A stretch of 64,000 nucleotides of DNA, from assembly GCF_000002425.4 (NCBI RefSeq), contig NC_037271.1, positions 10,240,178 to 10,304,177 of the forward strand, read 5' to 3'. A program made the position numbers and the translations under genes. The DNA comes from Physcomitrium patens. Lineage: Eukaryota; Streptophyta; Bryopsida; Funariales; Funariaceae. A model generated the notes under the pieces. The model saw only the letters and a program-made list of their open reading frames with translations. It had not been told where the DNA came from and did not search any database. Of the stretch, positions 44,871 to 54,892 are shown piece after piece (the first letter of the stretch is position 1; the number at the start of each line of letters is the position of its first letter).

Positions 44871-46961
44871 CTAGATTTGCTTGAGAAAAGTTGAATCAAT
44901 AGTCAATGTTGATTTCATTGCTCGGAGATGAAATTGCTCCGGTTTCAAGAGGACCGTTCTTTGTTGCTCAAAAGCTGCATCTCCTTCTTTTGGTGTAAAA
45001 TAAGAACGTCTAGATAGGGCATCGGATAAACCTTGTTGTTTTCCTGGCCGATAAGTGATAATGAACTCGAATCTTGACAAAGACATACTCCAACGAGCTT
45101 GACGACGATTCAACACGCGTGCTGACATGAAATACTCGAGGTTCTTGTGATCTATATACACAGTGACTGGACTAGAAGCGCCTTCTAGATAATGACGCCA
45201 TTCTTGAAAGGAATCCACGATCGCAAGAAGTTCTTTATCGTGGATCTCATAATTGATCTCGGCTGCTGAGAATTTTCTTGAATGAAAAGCTATCGGATGG
45301 AGTTTGTCATCTGTTCCCATTTGTGATAAAACTGCACCCAAGGCAAAATCTGATGCATCTGTTTCCATAAAAAATGCCTTGGAAAAGTCAACACGATATA
45401 AGACTGGTGTAGAGACAAACGATGTCTTCAAGGCTTCAAATGCTGCTTCCGCTTCTTGATTCCATTGAAATTTATCTTTACTAGTCAAGCGTGTAAGTGG
45501 AGCTGCAACTCGTGAGAAGTCTTTGATGAAGATCCGATAGTAATTCGCAAATCCCAAGAAACATTGAACATCTCTTACTGTCCTTGGAATCTTCCAATCC
45601 ACGATTGTTTGGACTTTCTTAGAATCCATCATGAGACCATTATTTGAAATGATGTATCTTAAAAAGTCAACTTGAGTAGTGTGAAATACACACTTTTCCA
45701 ACTTGGCGTACAATCCTGCATCTCTAAGTTTTTGTAATACTTGACGAACATGTATTTCATATTCTTTGACGTTCTTGGAATAGATTAGGATATCGTCTAG
45801 ATAGCAGACGACAAAATTGTCTAAGAATTCACGAAATACATCATTCATGAGATGTTGAAAAGCAGCTGGTGCATTCGTGAGTCCAAAGGGCATGACATTA
45901 TATTCGAAATGTCCATACCTGGTTCGAAACGCAGTCTTCCATTCATCTCCTTCTTTGATCCGTACTAGATTATATGCTCCTCTTAGATCTATTTTTGTAT
46001 AGATCTTAGCTTGATTCAATTGGTCAAGGAGTCCTGATATCAAAGGTAATGGATACCTGTTCTTGATTGTGATCTTGTTGAGTCCTCGATAATCAACACA
46101 CATTCGTAAAGATCCATCTTTTTTCTTTACGAATAGAATTGGAGCTCCTGCTGGAGATTTTGAATGGCGTATGAAATTCTTCGCTAAATTCTTGTCAATA
46201 TATGTCTTGAGTTCAGCCATCTCATCTTGCGATAAACTGTAAATTGGTCCAAATGGTGGCTGAGTTCCTTCCTTGAGGTCGATTGAACAATCATATGGAC
46301 GATGCTTAGGAAGAATATGTGCATTCTTTTTCTCAAAAACGTCTTGATACTCCTGATATTGACTTGGAATGCCACTTGAAGTCTTTACGTTTTCAAAAAT
46401 AGGTGCAGCATAAATAGCAAAAGTTGATCCTTCTTTTGCTGCGTGTATAAATGCTTTTGCACCTATCAGTACGGGTTTTACTGTACTAGACTTATAATTT
46501 TTTATTTGGTTCGTAGAACTATTAATAACGCTTTTGGAAAAGTCAAGTTTACGCGAATTCCAATCTATTCGAGGGTTATATTTTTCTAGCCAGGATAAAC
46601 CTAAAATAACTGGATTGGACGGGGATTTAATTATGTTAAAAGCTATGTAGCTATCATGACCGTCTATTGTTACTTTTATAGGATGAGTTTCATGAGTGAC
46701 ATCTCCAGAAGACAAGGGACGACCATCTATGACTTCTACATGTACTGGTTTAGGTTTCTGTACATATGGTATTTTACGACTTTTAACAAATTGTTCATCT
46801 AAAAAACATGCTGAGGCTTTGTAATTCTTAGGTCCTAAATATAATAAAGCAGAGGCTTTGTAATTCTTAGGTCCTAAATATAAGTCTATTATAAAACAAG
46901 GAGAGGGTTCTGAGGAGAGGATAGGACCTTCATTAGGAATTGTACAAGGTTCCAGCTGCAC
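44871..46961 (-). CDS. Protease-RT-RNase H, chromovirus copy 2 (protease site lost)
   Basis: An open frame of about 696 codons, -1 relative to gag with an overlap of about 65 nt. RT and RNase H are as in copy 1, with the YLDD box, GLTNAPAAFQ and METDASDFALGAVL all present, so polymerase and RNase H could be active. The protease active-site loop ALVDSGASS is absent. In its place the segment LYLGPKNYKASA occurs twice in tandem (plus-strand repeat unit GCxGAGGCTTTGTAATTC, about 46810-46880). The catalytic Asp is therefore gone and polyprotein processing should fail in cis. Confidence 0.92.
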   Translation of the reverse strand: MQLEPCTIPNEGPILSSEPSPCFIIDLYLGPKNYKASALLYLGPKNYKASACFLDEQFVKSRKIPYVQKPKPVHVEVIDGRPLSSGDVTHETHPIKVTIDGHDSYIAFNIIKSPSNPVILGLSWLEKYNPRIDWNSRKLDFSKSVINSSTNQIKNYKSSTVKPVLIGAKAFIHAAKEGSTFAIYAAPIFENVKTSSGIPSQYQEYQDVFEKKNAHILPKHRPYDCSIDLKEGTQPPFGPIYSLSQDEMAELKTYIDKNLAKNFIRHSKSPAGAPILFVKKKDGSLRMCVDYRGLNKITIKNRYPLPLISGLLDQLNQAKIYTKIDLRGAYNLVRIKEGDEWKTAFRTRYGHFEYNVMPFGLTNAPAAFQHLMNDVFREFLDNFVVCYLDDILIYSKNVKEYEIHVRQVLQKLRDAGLYAKLEKCVFHTTQVDFLRYIISNNGLMMDSKKVQTIVDWKIPRTVRDVQCFLGFANYYRIFIKDFSRVAAPLTRLTSKDKFQWNQEAEAAFEALKTSFVSTPVLYRVDFSKAFFMETDASDFALGAVLSQMGTDDKLHPIAFHSRKFSAAEINYEIHDKELLAIVDSFQEWRHYLEGASSPVTVYIDHKNLEYFMSARVLNRRQARWSMSLSRFEFIITYRPGKQQGLSDALSRRSYFTPKEGDAAFEQQRTVLLKPEQFHLRAMKSTLTIDSTFLKQI

Positions 46962-46966
46962 GGTCC

Positions 46967-47971
46967 CTATTGTAGCTGGACGAATCCGTTTTCTGACATG
47001 TTGTCTTCTTTGACCGTCGTACCCCTCATTTTATAGTTGCGTCGTTTCTTTGGACAATGTTGAGCAGTGTGCTTAGGTTCTCCGCAATATAAACATAATC
47101 CTTCTTGACGACGACGAATCTTTTCTTGCTCTGTTAGAGGTTTAAAACGTACCGCGTCAATTTGCATGTCTTCTACTTCCGAATGTACGTTTGGCAAAGA
47201 TGTTGATGTTGCCATTGAGTAATAACGTTGAGGTTCCCGTGAATGATTCTCAGATCGAAATTCAAAAAGTCGATTATCACATTTTACCGCAAAATCGATT
47301 GCTTGACTCAAAGTTTGAGGATCAGGTAAGTTGAGCATCAATTTCTTTACTTCGTATTGCAATCCATAAAGAAATTGACTGATGAGTGCAGCATCATCCC
47401 ACTTGATGTCAATTGCAAGTTGTCGAAATTGTGAAGCATATACTGTTACTGAGCGATTTCCTTGTCGCAGAATTCGGATCTTATTTGTTGCAACACGATT
47501 TGCATCGTGTTCACCATACATAGATCGAAACTCCGCCAAAAAAGCTTCCAAATTGTCCAATATTGGATTTCGTTGTTCAAGAAAAGACGAAAACCACGAT
47601 AATGCAGAACCAGAAAGTAGAGTGCCAATAAACCTGACTTGTGATCCTGGAGTTGGATAGCTTTGCGGTTGAAGTTCAATTGCCAATTGTACTTGATTGA
47701 TGAACCCTCGAAACTTTGATCTCGTACCATCAAATTTCTCAGGTAAGGCAATTCTTGGTTCTCTAGTGCTTATAGGGTGTTGTACAATTGGAGAAGGAAC
47801 GTGATTTGTTGTAGATGTTGAAGCAGCTCCGATCATCTCTATATCTCCACTTTCTGCTATTCTTGTTCTTTCCTGTGTTGGTGAATTGAGTTGATGCATC
47901 GCAAGCATTAACTCCCTCATTTGCTCTTGCATTTGTGCCATTGCACTCTTCATTTCAACAAGCTCTGCCAT
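46967..47971 (-). CDS. gag, chromovirus copy 2 (intact)
   Basis: 334 codons from MAELVEMKSAMAQ (ATG at 47971-47969) to TAG at 46967. An in-frame ATG at 48010 would add 13 residues; the MAEL start matches copy 1 and is preferred. Capsid motifs are FRGFINQVQLAIELQP and RILRQGNRSVTVYASQFRQLA (the Gln that is a stop in copy 1). The CCHC knuckle CLYCGEPKHTAQHC is intact and followed by a basic tail KKRRNYKMRG. This is the only intact gag of the pair. Confidence 0.93.
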   Translation of the reverse strand: MAELVEMKSAMAQMQEQMRELMLAMHQLNSPTQERTRIAESGDIEMIGAASTSTTNHVPSPIVQHPISTREPRIALPEKFDGTRSKFRGFINQVQLAIELQPQSYPTPGSQVRFIGTLLSGSALSWFSSFLEQRNPILDNLEAFLAEFRSMYGEHDANRVATNKIRILRQGNRSVTVYASQFRQLAIDIKWDDAALISQFLYGLQYEVKKLMLNLPDPQTLSQAIDFAVKCDNRLFEFRSENHSREPQRYYSMATSTSLPNVHSEVEDMQIDAVRFKPLTEQEKIRRRQEGLCLYCGEPKHTAQHCPKKRRNYKMRGTTVKEDNMSENGFVQLQ

Positions 47972-48183
47972 AATGACACTAAGAAGAAAAATTTGTTTGA
48001 TATTGCTCAAGACAAAAGAAAAGAAAGACTTGATAACAAAGAAGATACTAAGAACAATATCAGTTTAGAAGTGGGTAATCCGCAAACTTCTAATACGCTT
48101 ATGTCTTGTCAAGAGAAAGGGGTAATCCACTCTTACTCAAGAAAAAACAAAGCTCTGATATTGTAAGTGTACTCTTGTCAATC

Positions 48184-48735
48184 TGTCAAGGACAAAGACT
48201 CGATGAGAGAAAATATACACAAAAAGGCTATCTCGATATAATAAGTCAAAATATAAACAAGTAGGTATATTAAAAGGAAACTGGAATGGCTATTGCCACA
48301 AGACAAGAAACTAAAGACTCTTGAACCTGGACTAGAAGCAAGAAAGGAGTTGACAAGAGTGAAGAAGCCTTCACTCTTGTCTCTATATATACTATCTAAC
48401 TAGGGGCTACGTGGCGACGTTCTATAGGACCTCCAATATGTGTTGACTTTGTAGGACACATGCCTTGACTTACAAGGCAAGTTTTTCTACGTGTGGGCCA
48501 CATAGTTAGCTTGATCTTCAAGCTAACAACATGTGTGGCACATGGCCAACTTGTTGACCACGTTTCTAATCCAAAAAGTCAATTAAAGACACCTATGAAG
48601 TCAAAGCAGCGTCTAGGAAGTTTCTAGGAAGCTTCTATATTAAATATTATACAATTAACTTACTTTTATCTACTTTTACTTACTTCTACCTATTTCTATA
48701 TATAATTATTAGCTTACATGATTATGGCCGTGACA
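48184..48735 (-). repeat. 5' LTR, chromovirus copy 2
   Basis: 552 bp, TGTCACGGCC...CCTTGACA in element sense. It has a TATATATA tract and an upstream CACGTAG/TACGTGG box. The LTR ends match copy 1, but the middle differs by many substitutions and some small indels. Confidence 0.95.
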
Positions 48736-48740
48736 ATAGG

Positions 48741-49102
48741 TTAGAAACTAAGCCAATAAGTTGGCCAAGTATTCTACATGTTGGTGACTTTGGTACAAGT
48801 TGATCATATGGTGCATGTGTAGAAAACTTATCTTATAAGTTAGACACATTGTGGAGGTCCTATAAAAATTTGCCACATAGTTCTTAATTAGATAGTATAT
48901 ATAGATGCAATAGTGAAGCTCTCTTTACTCTTATCAATACCTTTTTTATCTTTAGTCTTATTTCAAAAGTCTTTAGTTTTCTTATCTTTGGCAATAGTCA
49001 TTCTAGTTATAATATTATATTACTTTTGAATGAATATCTATTCTTTTCAAGTAACATGAGAGTGTATTGAGGATTTATTATTTACAATACATATCCTTGA
49101 TA
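48741..49102 (+). repeat. Old solo LTR, right part (split by copy 2)
   Basis: Continues the old LTR from 42347: TTAGAAACTAAGCCAATAAG, GTGGAGGTCCTATAAAAATT, TTAGATAGTATATATAGATG, TTTGGCAATAGTCATTC, ending ATCCTTGATA. The two parts together (about 508 bp) make a full-length LTR, with GATAA/GATTA flanks. Confidence 0.8.
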
Positions 49103-50980
49103 GATTATCAAACATCATTGAACTAGAGAAGTTAGATAAACATTTGAAAATAAAATAAAGAATAAATACAAATCTAAAGAGATTCCATTGTTCTTCAAGG
49201 ACTAGGAATTTGAAAATAGAGTGTACATTGCTTAAGTTTTAATTCAAAATTTATATAAAAATATATATATATCTATGAATAAAGATGATATAACAAAAAT
49301 AATCTATACGAATTTGGAAGTATGGACCTTGCTTAGGTCACTACAACCACCTTCAAAGATTAGTACTTAGAAAATTTACTATTCTTAATATTATCTTGCT
49401 AAATCTATTATGAAATTCTTCTAAATATTTTTTGAGCCTCAATGGTTTTTTAAACAAGTGCCATTAAAAAATAAAGAACCAACTCTTGTCTCTTATTACA
49501 AAAAATGTAGTTGCAACATTTATTTTTAATCTCAAGGCTCTGTGTGCCATATGAATCCAAATATTTTGAAATCCAACATATCACTTGTGGATATGTATAT
49601 GTTTTCTTATAAGATAGAGGTACCTAATTACAACAAGTTACAACAAAGGATTGCCAAGCTCCATTGGTAGAGGTAGAATACCAACCCTATCTATAAATAG
49701 AGGTTTTTAATCATTTTTATGATGAAGAGTATTCATTCTTCTGCCTAAAAGATATTATAGAATAACATGGGTTTTCACATTAGACATGCCTCCAAGTTAT
49801 CTTAAACTATACTTTGTGAGCCTTAATGAGACTCAAAGCCTTGACTTCTTAAGCAATTTTTTCTTGAGACAAAATTAATTTACTTAACTTTTCTATTTTT
49901 CAATTCTAATCTTTAAAATTATATAACTTATTCATATTAACTCCAACATATATATTCTTTATATCATTAGAAAGATAAAAGAATTATTTACATGAAAGTA
50001 AAATTTTTATGTTTTTTCAAGTAAAAATCTAGTAAACAATCTATAACAAGTTTTTCGAAGGTATATTTATTTGATTGTATTTCTTTCACTTTTTTGTCTT
50101 TCTTCTTTTTTTATTTTTTGTTGATTGTACAACTTACTTTATACCATCAATTACAAAAAACTCTAAAGTGATGCCATCTTGTAATTTAGATTAAAAGATG
50201 AATTTTACTCTCACAATCACATATTATTACTTAAATAAAATGATCTTAGCAAAAAAACCAATTTTATGTGTAGATCTAATTGTTTATATTAATTGACAGC
50301 ATAATTTTGTACAAAGTTATAACATGTTTTCTTTTGCAAATATATAGCATAATGCATCAAAGACAAACAAACCTTAATGTACAAAAAAAACATAGATTTA
50401 AAGGTTAATAGTTAATATTCATAATGTGTATAAAAATTAAAGATAAATCTTATATAAATTAAATACTTCAATTTTATTTAGAAGATAGAAAATATATAAA
50501 TAAATTTACTTATAATAATATAAATCAAATTCCAAATTCTATCTTTTTAAAATAATAAATAATTATATAAATATAATATTTTAAATTAGATTATATGTTG
50601 CCAATTGTAATATTATATTTTCAACTTAATAAAGAGATTTAAGTTCTTCAAAATCTATTTACCATTTTTTAATATAAGTTTGAGAATTTTTATTATATAT
50701 AAATGTGTATTTTTATTGTTAATAGTATAATAAAGTTTAATAATAAAGTTTTTATAATTTAAATATAAAATGCTACAAACACACATTATTCAAACATGGA
50801 TCAATCTTATAATAGGAAAAAATAGATAATTAGTATGATTGGATGCCAAAGTTATTAACAATTACAAATTCTACTACCATACATTTATTGAAAAAGACTT
50901 TTAAAGAACTATATAAAAAAGGATTAAAAAATTAAATATTTATCATACTATTATAACCAATATTGGCATTACAAATGTAT
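49103..50980. other. AT-rich spacer
   Basis: No reading frame with a recognisable domain. Some stretches (49430-49860) look like decayed repeats, but no family could be named. Confidence 0.65.
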
Positions 50981-50999
50981 ATTATGAATTTCCCAAAAC

Positions 51000-51425
51000 A
51001 TTTTAAAATATTCTAAAATATTTTAGAATTCTCTAAAAGCTTAGACCACTAAATTGTAAGTCTTTAGAAGCTTCTAAAACCTTCCAAAATACTCTATAAG
51101 AATCTAAAGTCTTTTATTATTGTCCACGCATTTTAAAGAACCTTCAATATTTTTTAAAAGCTTCTATAAAAAAAATCTCTAAATTTATAGTTTTGTAACC
51201 TTTTCTAAAAATATTTATGTAAGGCTTAGTTGATATAGTATAAATTAGGAGGCAAGACAAGGAGCACTTTATTCTTGCCAACATAAATTGAAACAATTCA
51301 CATATTGTCTTATCCCTAAGCTTGTATCTAATTTAGTTTCTAATTTAGTATTTCATTTCTTATGTACTTCTTGTTAGCTTAGTTCCTTATATTTGTATCA
51401 TTAAATATTAATACATGACAACAAA
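51000..51425 (+). repeat. LTR-like relic of another family
   Basis: The stretch has the usual LTR texture: repeated TTAGAAGCTTCTAAAACCTT phrases, a TATA-like AGTATAAATTAGGAGGCAAG (about 51237-51256) and a following AAGGAGCACTTTATTCTTG. Ends and target duplications are not clear, and no internal coding sequence follows. The resemblance is only in style to the chromovirus LTRs. Confidence 0.3.
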
Positions 51426-52653
51426 CAAATTATTTCCTAACTTAATAGTCTACATTAACTCACAACACCAACAAATTATTATAAACCTAATAGTCTAAAA
51501 ATTATTACTCAGATCATGTAAACCAATGTTGTGCATGTATAGGGCAACATTTTCCACAAATTGTACAACATCCATGTTAATAAATTGAGAGGAACAAACC
51601 ATTCAAACTTTGATGTCCACAACAATAGAAACCTCTCCCATAGCACCCTCAAAGCAGTTATCAAATCCTGGGTTGAAAGATTGTGTGCATTCATAGTTTC
51701 CTGTGTTGTCGCTGCCACCGTGGAGAGTGAGCATGCGAAGTGGAGCGTTGCGAGAGTATTTTGAAATTCTACGGCTTGAAACCTTAAAAAAGTTGGGTTT
51801 GACATTGCTATGGAGTTAATTTATTCAAATTCCACCGAACTCAGATGTCAATTAGTTCCAACATGACGCATTCGAGAGCATTTTCGAATAATACAAAATA
51901 TGGGTCTCACTTGACTGCCGATGACCAAACAGTGTATCACAAGTAAATTTTTTGAGAGAATATCGCAACACTGGCTCAGATAATTGACCCCCGAATTAAA
52001 AAATCTACCGCCATTCGTTGTGGGGTGAGGCGAGTTTGATGCTAAAAATAGTGTCGCTGAACCTTACGTGGCGAGCGATTGAACACATCGATCTCCTGAG
52101 TGCCCCACAAATCCCTTCTAACGTCAAGCTTAGCTTGGGTATAATAGTGTTTTTATTATGGCAAGCTAATTGCTGCCATTAGCAGGAAGCTAAAACCTAA
52201 AACAGACTGTTTTCTCTTACAGTGCTCTCCACATCCGCATGTCGCCCTTCTACAGCCTGTGAAAAGCAGGCTCGAGATGACTTTTCCAAAGGACTGTGAC
52301 CACGAAATCAAGTGACGCAGAATTTGGTGGTGCGCATGAGTTTCGTATTTCGGCCATGAATTAAAGCCCCGGTATACACGCCGATGATTAGTTGTGAGTA
52401 TCACACTAGCTTTGGACCTTATCCACCAGTTCGTCTCGTGCTTCGTAGCAGAGGAGAACAAAGAATGTTCTCGAGATCCAACTCAACTGGAGTGTGAGGC
52501 TGACGAGCAAAGGAGTTCCAGGCATTACTCTAGCACTTGCAGTCCGTAACCTATTACGCTGATAGTATCTTATGGACACTGTATCGGCTCAAGGTCTTTG
52601 AGCTTGAGAAGTTTTTGCAGGTCGAAGCCGCAACCGTCACCGAACTCTTTCTG
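51426..52653. other. Promoter and 5' UTR region of the MET1-like gene
   Basis: GC content rises from about 51500. No protein frame with a domain was seen on either strand (51509-51805 and 52156-52461 are open but featureless). The likely first, non-coding exon of the MET1-like gene ends at about 52653 with CTG|GTATGT. Confidence 0.5.
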
Positions 52654-53052
52654 GTATGTGCACATTTGTTAAACTTCATTTGTTGCAAGTTTGAGGGTTA
52701 GTTTGTTTAGAATTGGAAGGAAGTGTTCTAGATTGTCGTTAGGGGGAGATTATGCATGGACCACACCTCGTGAGGTGTGATTCATACAAGTTTATCTGAT
52801 AGAGAGTGGTTGCCATAGAAGAATTTAAGCCATAATTGCTTAAGCTTTGTCCTTGAATGGTACGCTCGAGAAACGCGTCGCAGAAGATCATCCTTCATCT
52901 CTATTCAATTGTGTGGTGCACAATTGGCTTGGGGTTTTGTTAAGGTTAACCTTGAGCGTAATTAAGGAAAGGATTCTTGGTGGATTGATTGTTTTCGGTT
53001 TCTCTAGCGGTACCTTGCATCTATGGCTTAACGTCGAAATTTCTAGTTGCAG
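52654..53052 (+). other. Probable 5' UTR intron of the MET1-like gene
   Basis: A donor GTATGTGC (52654) and an acceptor TTTCTAGTTGCAG (ending 53052) with a pyrimidine-rich lead delimit 399 bp just upstream of the start codon. cDNA is not available here, so this is an inference from splice signals only. Confidence 0.45.
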
Positions 53053-53103
53053 AGACTGAGCTGTGACAAAATGTTACAAGTTTGTGTGCAAGCAGGATTA
53101 GAT

Positions 53104-54117
53104 ATGGCGTCTGCGATGGTGACAGGGTCTTGCACTGCTGCGCAAGTTAATGTGGTTGCGAGGGTCGTTGATTCTCCAGTGTCGTCTCCAACGGTGGCAG
53201 CTGTTGGCGTTCAGTTGAGGCATTCGTCTTATGCAGGAGCTGGTATGCAGTCTCTAAAAGGGGGTAGCACAGCATGCGAAACCCATCAACGAGGTGGTCG
53301 TAATGTGGCCATGGTAGTGCGCGCCATGGCGGAGACCTCTCCTCCTTCCGGGCAACCTGCTGTGAAGGAAACGTACGAGGTAGAGCTGGAGAAGCCCTGG
53401 GGATTGCGATTCTACAAAGGTGCTGATGGTGGTACTTACATTGACGCTGTGGCCCCTGGTGGAAGTGCTGATAAGTCGGGAATGTTCACCCCAGGTGACA
53501 AAGTGATTGAAACTAGTGCCATGTTCGGAAATGAAATGTGGCCCGCTGCCGAGTATGGCCGCACAATGTACACCATCCGGCAACGAGTTGGGACTCTTCT
53601 CATGCGGATGGAGAAGCGTTACGGGGTTCGGGAAGATAGGGGTGCGACTGCAGAGCAGCTTTCAGCAGAACGGAACGCCGGCTCAATTGGTGATGGCATC
53701 CGAGAGATTCAAGTTCAGAACTATCTTCGCAAGCAGGAGCAGAAGAAGCAACGTGAACAGGAGCTCGACGCCGGACTGAAACTCTACAAGCAAGGGAAGT
53801 ACGAAGAGGCTTTGGGACACTTCGAGTCTGTTCTAGGTTTGAAGCCCGAGGCCAGAGAAGAAGCTGTAGCAAGCTATAACGTTGCGTGCTGTTACTCCAA
53901 ATTGAACCAGATTGAGTCCGGTCTTCAAGCTCTCGAGGAGGCCATGGAAGCCGGGTTTGACGACTACAAGACAGTGCGAGAGGATCCCGACTTGGCTTTG
54001 CTGCGACAATCACCAGGTTTTACGCCACTCATCAACAAATACGATGAACCCTTCATCAATGAGAACGCAATGAACGCAATTAAAAATGTCTTCGGTCTTT
54101 TTGGGGGAAAGAAGTAG
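53104..54117 (+). CDS. MET1: MET1-like PDZ-TPR thylakoid protein
   Basis: A single coding exon of 337 aa (Arabidopsis MET1/At1g55480 has 335), stop TAG at 54115-54117. The start ATGGCGTC at 53104 gives a typical plastid transit peptide (MASAMVTGS..., Ser/Ala/Val-rich) with a likely cleavage site at VVRA|MAE (about residue 74). An in-frame ATG at 53071 is an alternative. A PDZ-like domain spans about residues 91-165 (YEVELEKPWGLRFYKGADGG, IDAVAPGGSADKSG, PGDKVIETS). A charged linker follows, then TPR repeats from about 222 to 310 (AGLKLYKQGKYEEALGHFES, VASYNVACCYSKLNQ) and the conserved C-terminus FINENAMNAIKNVFG. In Arabidopsis the protein is stroma-facing on thylakoids and supports photosystem II assembly and repair. 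Same function is inferred. Confidence 0.93.
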   Translation: MASAMVTGSCTAAQVNVVARVVDSPVSSPTVAAVGVQLRHSSYAGAGMQSLKGGSTACETHQRGGRNVAMVVRAMAETSPPSGQPAVKETYEVELEKPWGLRFYKGADGGTYIDAVAPGGSADKSGMFTPGDKVIETSAMFGNEMWPAAEYGRTMYTIRQRVGTLLMRMEKRYGVREDRGATAEQLSAERNAGSIGDGIREIQVQNYLRKQEQKKQREQELDAGLKLYKQGKYEEALGHFESVLGLKPEAREEAVASYNVACCYSKLNQIESGLQALEEAMEAGFDDYKTVREDPDLALLRQSPGFTPLINKYDEPFINENAMNAIKNVFGLFGGKK

Positions 54118-54892
54118 GTTCTTAGTTCGGATCTATTGAAGCTTTCTGGGACTGAAGCGTAATGTTCAGACCTACTCCCTTTTGTTAGCATATGTACCGA
54201 TTAATTCTTTGTAACATTAACAAGTTTATTCTGTTTAGCTGACGTGCTATGTTCAGACGACTTTCAAAAAACACAAGGTATTGCCCAATTGCCTTGGTCA
54301 CTAAATTACAAAAATCTATATCCAAGAGTAGCAGAATTCTTGCAACAATGTTTACCCGCGCACAAGTTTGAAAGAAATGACTGCTTCACACATACTTCGA
54401 CTCAAATCAGTTTGTCCAGAGGTGACGCATTTGCGATATCTTCTCATTGAGCTAACATTCGAACCAGGAAGACAGTGTGAGCCCACACAGACAGTTACAA
54501 TTTCGAGATTTTTTAGTCCCTTCTTCGATACCGATAGAGGAAATCCAAATACACTTGCAAATTCGGTGGCTAACCGAGCCCCCGAGCCCGATTCTTTCAC
54601 CGTTCGAGTTGTAGGACCCACAGACATCCGCAACACGGTTATACATAGCGAATACAGCCCTAGCTATTGAGAAAGATACATCTGGGCATCACGACAAGAC
54701 CAACCACCTCCAGTCTTACAACAAGATCGAACAATTCTGGCCTCACGATGACACCAATCACCTTCGGCCCCACATGCAACTTCGATGACTTCAAAGCACA
54801 GGAAGACGATTCCATTCACGATCTTTCTGCAATTTGGAATCATTCCCCTCGGGTAGAGATCATGGGAACGGGCTTCATTCAAGACTTTATCA
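54118..54892. other. Convergent 3' region between MET1-like and CASP-like genes
   Basis: 775 bp separate the stops of two tail-to-tail genes. The stretch should hold both 3' UTRs. Open frames on both strands (54352-54670 and others) overlap each other and show no domain. Confidence 0.6.

Larger units (their letters stand above)
42348..48735 (-). mobile_element. Ty3/gypsy chromovirus, copy 2 (6.4 kb)
   Basis: 552-bp LTRs (48184-48735 upstream and 42348-42899 downstream in element sense) enclose gag, protease-RT-RNase H, integrase-chromodomain and a 3' accessory ORF on the minus strand. The target-site duplication ATAGG is perfect (42343-42347 and 48736-48740). The LTRs differ at about seven positions by eye (near 98.7% identity), so the insertion is young but probably older than copy 1. 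Gag is intact. The protease active site is destroyed by a duplication, and one zinc-binding Cys of integrase reads Phe. The coding region is nearly identical to copy 1, whereas the LTRs are clearly diverged from those of copy 1. Confidence 0.97.

Noticed and set aside
44450..44899. 149-codon frame within the integrase region (and its match 39533-39982 in copy 1)
   Set aside because: Alternative-frame shadow of integrase. Conserved only because the copies are nearly identical.
51509..51805. 98-codon frame on the minus strand upstream of the MET1-like gene
   Set aside because: No recognisable domain or neighbours. It is likely non-coding promoter-side DNA.
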